This document shows positions 49,599 to 53,339 of a stretch of 53,339 bases of DNA, piece by piece. A program made the position numbers and the translations under genes. Origin of the DNA: a virus; the IMG/VR virus record IMGVR_UViG_3300022921_000024, positions 1-53,339 of that record, one strand, 5' to 3'. The notes under the pieces are model-generated. The model did not search any database, had not been told where the DNA came from, and saw only the letters and a program-made list of their open reading frames with translations. Position 1 is the first letter of the stretch. Each line of letters opens with the position of its first letter.

Positions 49599-50492
49599 AT
49601 GGCAATTTCTGTTGCAACTTTAGACTGGGGCAACCGCACCCCCGACCTCTTCATTGATTCTATGGTGAAGAGCGCCAAAGTGTTGGACCGTTTCCGTCTT
49701 ATTGACGGAGTTAAGTCAAAAGTACAAGTACCCATCTTTGATGCTAGCTTGACTTTCGGCTCTGACCTTTGTACGTTTGATGCTCAATCTTCTGCCTCTA
49801 TTGACGAGAAGGAGATGACTGTATCTACCTACAAATGGGCTTTCTTGAACTGTAAGAACGTTCTTGAGTCTACCTATCGTTCTGTATTGCTTAAGCAAGG
49901 ACAGCACAACGAAGAGACTATGGATGCTCAATTCAAAGATTGGGTATTTGATTACTTCGCTAAGTTGTCTGCTCAGAAGGCTTTGGAATTGGCTGCTACC
50001 GGTTTGACTACCGAAATGGGTTCTGACGCCGCTGTATTGGACTACGACACCAACGCTGCTATCTCTTCTAGCAACATCCTTTCTTTGATGCAAGGTGCTT
50101 ACGAGACTATGAGTGCTGTTATGTTGTCTGCCGTTTACGGAGACGCTGACCGTGCATACCGTCCTGCTTTCTTTATGGGTACTGCCGCTGTTCAAGCTTA
50201 CCAAATCGCTATCGCTGGTTTGTACACCACGACTGCTCAAGGTGTAGTTGAAGGCAATATCCCTGCATACTACGGTATGGAGGTTATCCACTTCCCTTCT
50301 TTGGCTGCTGGTGAGTTCTTCATCTCTGCTCCTGAGAACTTGGTAATGTTGACCGACGAGTACAATGACGTTCGTGCGATTGATATGAAGTGGGAGGCTG
50401 AGTTGTCCTCTGACAAAATCTGGGGTCAGTTCAAGTTGGGCTTCTCTTACCTTAAGGGTGATGAGATTGTCTACGCTAAGAACTTCGCCTAA
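49599..50492 (+). CDS. Major capsid protein 2 (HK97-fold siphovirus type), 297 aa
   Basis: It follows the maturation protease and is the largest strongly codon-biased gene of this module (TTG Leu, GCT Ala, CGT Arg, GGT Gly, as in capsid gene 1). The text runs MAISVATLDWGNRTPDLFID, then FRLIDGVKSKVQVPIFDASL and CKNVLESTYRSVLLKQGQHN. A late block AGEFFISAPENLVMLTDEYN continues with an IDMKWEAELSSDKIWGQFKL strand, typical of the last strands of HK97-fold capsids. A strong terminator follows. Its sequence shows no similarity by eye to capsid protein 1 (7573). Confidence 0.8.
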   Translation: MAISVATLDWGNRTPDLFIDSMVKSAKVLDRFRLIDGVKSKVQVPIFDASLTFGSDLCTFDAQSSASIDEKEMTVSTYKWAFLNCKNVLESTYRSVLLKQGQHNEETMDAQFKDWVFDYFAKLSAQKALELAATGLTTEMGSDAAVLDYDTNAAISSSNILSLMQGAYETMSAVMLSAVYGDADRAYRPAFFMGTAAVQAYQIAIAGLYTTTAQGVVEGNIPAYYGMEVIHFPSLAAGEFFISAPENLVMLTDEYNDVRAIDMKWEAELSSDKIWGQFKLGFSYLKGDEIVYAKNFA

Positions 50493-50503
50493 TATTAATT
50501 AAC

Positions 50504-50528
50504 GGAAGGGGCTTGACCCCTTCCTTTT
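50504..50528 (+). terminator. Terminator after capsid gene 2
   Basis: GGAAGGGG(50504-50511)/CCCCTTCC(50517-50524) with loop CTTGA is followed by TTTT. Likely partial, since downstream structural genes have no recognised promoter box of their own. Confidence 0.8.
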
Positions 50529-50544
50529 AAAACTTATAGAAAAA

Positions 50545-51105
50545 ATGGCTTGTATTGTAAATTTCACTAACGTAGATGACATCGTTTACTCTTGCGATGA
50601 ATTGTCAACTGGTGGTTTAAAGACCGTTTACCTTTGCGACAAGTCCGACTTGGCCGGAATTGCTAACGGTGTAACTGTTAATGCGGCAGGTGAGGTTACT
50701 GTTATTGCTGGCGGATTGGTTTCTGCAGGACTTGACCTTGTTGGTCTTGGCTTTAACAATAAGGATGGATTCTCTAACTTTACCGACGTTAAGACTCTTA
50801 ACGCTGATGGTTCCGGCTCTGCCGTTCCTACTATTCAGTTGGAGTTCATTCGTATGGGGGCAACTTTGCGCACCACTTTGGAGACTATTGCTCGTCCAGG
50901 TGCTGAGTTGGTTGCTTTTGTTGAGACTGCTGCTGGAACCTACCATATGGTTGGTTATGACTTCGGTTTGTATGCTGGTACTGTAGATGGCGCTTCTGGT
51001 GTTGCTCGTACTGACAAGAACCGTTACCAATTGACTTTGATTGGAGATGAGAACGTATTGGCTTATACGTTGGATACCGCCAACTGGGGTTTGGTTAACG
51101 CCTAA
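50545..51105 (+). CDS. Major tail tube protein candidate (or head decoration), 186 aa
   Basis: A beta-rich protein with KTVYLCDKSDLAGIANGVTV, FNNKDGFSNFTDVKTLNADG and LRTTLETIARPGAELVAFVE. It then reads TYHMVGYDFGLYAGTVDGAS and ENVLAYTLDTANWGLVNA. Codon bias is as strong as in the capsid genes, so it is probably abundant in virions. The position after the capsid gene and between two terminators suits either a tube or a decoration protein. The beta-only pattern with the G-x-D-F-G-L-Y-A-G strand favours a tube. The call is moderate. Confidence 0.6.
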   Translation: MACIVNFTNVDDIVYSCDELSTGGLKTVYLCDKSDLAGIANGVTVNAAGEVTVIAGGLVSAGLDLVGLGFNNKDGFSNFTDVKTLNADGSGSAVPTIQLEFIRMGATLRTTLETIARPGAELVAFVETAAGTYHMVGYDFGLYAGTVDGASGVARTDKNRYQLTLIGDENVLAYTLDTANWGLVNA

Positions 51106-51127
51106 TAATTAGGTTTCTTAACTCAAG

Positions 51128-51156
51128 GGGGAGGGGGATTCCCCTCCCCTTTTTTA
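51128..51156 (+). terminator. Terminator after tail tube candidate
   Basis: GGGGAGGGG(51128-51136)/CCCCTCCCC(51141-51149) with loop GATT is followed by seven T. Very strong. Confidence 0.88.
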
Positions 51157-51166
51157 TATTTAACAG

Positions 51167-51511
51167 ATGAAGTCTATACGAAACGGTCTTGTAAACTACG
51201 TATCATTCGTTCGCACGTATGATATGCAAGCGGAAGCATACAACGTAAAGCTTGAAAAGGTAGTTGGCTCTGTTGAGTACAACTTTTATGGATTACAAGA
51301 CATCTCTTCGTTTGATGCGTGTAACGACTTTATCACCCTCACCATTGACCTGATTGACACCGATATAGACGGTGGTGAGTATTATCTGACAATCTCTGGC
51401 GCTAGTGGCGACTACGCCAAGTATTTGTGCAACGTAAAGGACCACGAATACGTCAACTCTACAAACGCAAATTCACTGTTAGCAAGTACAGTAAAAATTA
51501 GTAACTTGTAA
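51167..51511 (+). CDS. Small structural protein, 114 aa
   Basis: Reads MKSIRNGLVNYVSFVRTYDM, then YNVKLEKVVGSVEYNFYGLQ and a GGEYYLTISGASGDYAKYLC strand. The order (helical start, FVRTYDM, ITLTIDLIDTDIDGGEYYLT) is a beta-sandwich-like small protein. It sits between the tube candidate and the portal. It may be a decoration or tail protein; the family is only vaguely familiar from Bacteroidota phages. Confidence 0.5.
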   Translation: MKSIRNGLVNYVSFVRTYDMQAEAYNVKLEKVVGSVEYNFYGLQDISSFDACNDFITLTIDLIDTDIDGGEYYLTISGASGDYAKYLCNVKDHEYVNSTNANSLLASTVKISNL

Positions 51512-51521
51512 ATTATAAGGT

Positions 51522-52763
51522 ATGGGACTTTGGGATAATGTAAAAGACTTTTTCGCGGCCAACACATATGTAGTGGCTACAGAAACAAACGTCTCTACCA
51601 ATCCACTTGAGAAGTCTGTTGAGTCACTCAATGGACGGTACAATGTGGGTATGACTGAGGTTGGTGACTACATAAAGTTCGGCTCTCAGGACGATTTCTC
51701 AATCGTCTTGGAAAAGATGTTTAAACAATCACCTGTGCACTCTGGTATCGTTACCAAGAAGGCTAAGATGGTTGCTGGTAATGACATCAAGTACGACCTT
51801 GAGGCGTACAAGACTCCAGCCAAGCAGGCGGAGATTCGCGCCTTCCTGGCCAACTGCGCAGGAAAATCACAAGGGCTTTACAGCCAGATTGTTCACGCCT
51901 CTTTTCAATACGAGCTTCACGGAGCCTTTGCTTTTTACATTAAATGGAATGGAGACCATAATAAGATTGTTGAATTGCGCTCTTTGGATATCAAAGGAGT
52001 TCGTGCGGCTGAGCCTACTGACGGTAAGGTTAATCATTACATTGTCCGCCGACGGTTTGGTGTCGCTGCTACGTCTATGCAGCACAACACTCCGAAGAAG
52101 TATCCAGCGTTTGACAAGTTCAGCAACGCACGAGAGCAAGTCCTCTATGTAAAGAACCCATACAGCGGAAACCAGTTTTACGGCATTCCCAACTACGTTT
52201 CTGCATTCCACTATATCAATGCCGACTTTGAGTTTGGCAAGCACATCCGAAACTCCGCCGCTAACTCGTTCACGCCCAAAGTATTAGCAACCTTCATTGG
52301 TCGCAATATGAGCAACGAGCAGAAGCGTGAGGAGTACGACAAATTCAAGGCATCCTTCATTGGGTCCGAGGCAGAGCCGGTTGTCGTGTCTTGGGTTAAG
52401 AATAAGGACGAGGCTCCTGAGTTCAAGACTTTGGATGTGAACAATCTTGACAAGACTGTAGATATTTTATCTCGTTTGAACGATGCGAAGATTCTCACCG
52501 CACATAACGTCACCTCGCCCACGCTTTTCGGTGTTATGGTTGCTGGCAAGTTGGGTGGTACGGGTAATGAACTTGTAACCGCCTACCAGATTTTCCGAGC
52601 TACTGAGACACTGCCAAACCGCTACCTACTTATGGATGCTGTAAACCGCATCTTGGGTACTGCCAATTACGACAAGATTGGCCTTGAGGTTGTAGAAGAA
52701 CAAATCAATCTAGAGTCCATTAAGGGCGCTAATCCAACTGATATCCCTGCTCAAAATGGTTAA
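51522..52763 (+). CDS. Portal protein, 413 aa
   Basis: The middle region has ASFQYELHGAFAFYIKWNGD, VLYVKNPYSGNQFYGIPNYV and SAFHYINADFEFGKHIRNSA. A late block ILTAHNVTSPTLFGVMVAGK leads to GGTGNELVTAYQIFRATETL. This H-x-V-x-S-P-x-L-x-G-V helix followed by G-x-x-x-E-L-x-x-x-x-x-x-F is typical of PBSX/HK97-type portals. It forms the twelve-fold DNA channel of the head. It is the only portal in the window and lies at the end of the siphovirus module, which is unusual since portals normally follow TerL. It overlaps the connector gene by 8 nt. Confidence 0.82.
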   Translation: MGLWDNVKDFFAANTYVVATETNVSTNPLEKSVESLNGRYNVGMTEVGDYIKFGSQDDFSIVLEKMFKQSPVHSGIVTKKAKMVAGNDIKYDLEAYKTPAKQAEIRAFLANCAGKSQGLYSQIVHASFQYELHGAFAFYIKWNGDHNKIVELRSLDIKGVRAAEPTDGKVNHYIVRRRFGVAATSMQHNTPKKYPAFDKFSNAREQVLYVKNPYSGNQFYGIPNYVSAFHYINADFEFGKHIRNSAANSFTPKVLATFIGRNMSNEQKREEYDKFKASFIGSEAEPVVVSWVKNKDEAPEFKTLDVNNLDKTVDILSRLNDAKILTAHNVTSPTLFGVMVAGKLGGTGNELVTAYQIFRATETLPNRYLLMDAVNRILGTANYDKIGLEVVEEQINLESIKGANPTDIPAQNG

Positions 52764-53262
52764 GGTAATTTTTATTGACGACAACTACATCTACCAGAAC
52801 TACCCACTGCCCAACCGTATGGACCGGGCGGCCTTGTTGTCTATTATTACGCTTGAGCAGGTAACGTCTGTTCAGGACTTGTTAGGTACAACCTTGTACG
52901 AAGACCTTGAGCAGAAGGTCTATGATGAAGACTTAACTGAAACGGAGCTTGGATTATTCAAGTTGGTTAAGTACAGCCTATGTCTGTATTCCGTGAAGGC
53001 AGCAGCTACGTTCTTGCGTAGCGCCGTTGCCAAGACCAAGAATGAAGAGAAGTCTACGGACAGCTATTCCTTGGATGCTATCGTTAGCGCTATTGACTCT
53101 AAGATTGAATATATAAATAAAAGGGTTGTAAATTATATCAAGGCTGACGCTACCTTGCTTGCTACGGCACAAGAGAGCGAAAACGACCTCTTTGATGAGA
53201 ATGATGTATATAACTCCTCTGTGTTTTATCCCACACAACCCACAATCAACGAGTGCGAATAA
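52756..53262 (+). CDS. Head-tail connector (adaptor) protein, 168 aa
   Basis: A mostly helical protein: MVKVIFIDDNYIYQNYPLPN, then ALLSIITLEQVTSVQDLLGT and TLYEDLEQKVYDEDLTETEL. It continues LFKLVKYSLCLYSVKAAATF with a helical end (SAIDSKIEYINKRVVNYIKA). This follows the adaptor/connector layout of Bacteroidota siphoviruses (the I-x-x-V-Q-D-L-L-G-x-x-L-Y start). It sits right behind the portal and would join head to tail. Confidence 0.72.
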   Translation: MVKVIFIDDNYIYQNYPLPNRMDRAALLSIITLEQVTSVQDLLGTTLYEDLEQKVYDEDLTETELGLFKLVKYSLCLYSVKAAATFLRSAVAKTKNEEKSTDSYSLDAIVSAIDSKIEYINKRVVNYIKADATLLATAQESENDLFDENDVYNSSVFYPTQPTINECE

Positions 53263-53284
53263 CCTAACGATTAAATAGCATTTA

Positions 53285-53339
53285 ATGGAGAATCTCTCAA
53301 CCTTTGTACGCACATTAGGGAATCAGTTTATCAAAGGCA
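53285..53339 (+). CDS. Start of a gene truncated by the window edge
   Basis: Eighteen codons are visible: MENLSTFVRTLGNQFIKG, 22 nt behind the connector gene. The 3' part is outside the window. By order it could be the N-terminus of the tail fibre whose C-terminal part fills the window start, if sequence is missing between the two ends. A direct circular join would put it out of frame and end it quickly. Confidence 0.5.
   Translation, partial: MENLSTFVRTLGNQFIKG

Noticed and set aside
1-53339. tRNA genes, integrase or lysogeny repressor
   Set aside because: No cloverleaf-type segments, tyrosine or serine recombinase motifs, or CI-like proteins were recognised by eye; a covariance-model and profile search would be needed to exclude them fully.

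Overview
This window looks like a near-complete genome of a lytic tailed phage infecting a Bacteroidota (Flavobacteriia-like) host. The host call rests on three sequence signals: repeated TAnnTTTG boxes (the Bacteroidota -7 promoter element) 15-35 nt before gene starts, A-rich leaders without a Shine-Dalgarno motif, and exported proteins with Bacteroidota-style signal peptides. I saw no integrase, repressor or tRNA gene. Most genes overlap their neighbour by 1-4 nt (TAATG, ATGA, TGATG).

Layout. (1) 1-5.6 kb, rightward: the C-terminal part of a repeat-rich tail fibre, small accessory genes, and a lysis cassette (holin-like protein, membrane coiled-coil protein, exported thioredoxin-fold protein, amidase endolysin, lipoprotein u-spanin candidate). 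(2) 5.6-6.2 kb, leftward: a three-gene island with an exported protein. (3) 6.4-27.9 kb, rightward: a podovirus/crAss-like virion module with scaffold, major capsid protein, head-tail connectors, a 1335-aa tail stabilization-type protein, and three internal virion (ejection) proteins, the last 3109 aa with an HExxH zincin motif. (4) 27.9-36.4 kb, leftward: early genes, including two proteins with DnaA domain IV-like DNA-binding regions, an ERF-like annealing protein, a RecE-like PD-(D/E)XK nuclease, an SF4-type ATPase/helicase, a GP88-family protein and many small proteins. No DNA polymerase or primase is visible. (5) 36.9-53.3 kb, rightward: a siphovirus module with TerS, TerL, tail completion, tape measure, tail tip, a maturation protease fused to an acidic scaffold-like tail, a second major capsid protein, a tail tube candidate, portal and connector. 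A gene truncated at the right edge follows.

The most striking point is that one contig carries two unrelated head modules, each with its own major capsid protein, but only one recognisable TerL and one portal. Both capsid genes show by eye the same highly expressed codon choice (TTG Leu, GCT Ala, CGT Arg, GGT Gly). Either the phage builds or mixes two virion programmes, or the contig joins two phages of the same host; the sequence alone cannot decide.

Two clusters of an 8-bp palindrome, CTATATAG, at about 14-18 bp spacing (33.6-33.7 kb and 36.7-36.85 kb) flank the early region. Each contains a hairpin. The second lies between the divergent early and late transcription units, and the first lies just upstream of a DnaA-like gene. 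They are the best candidates for the replication origin or master control region.
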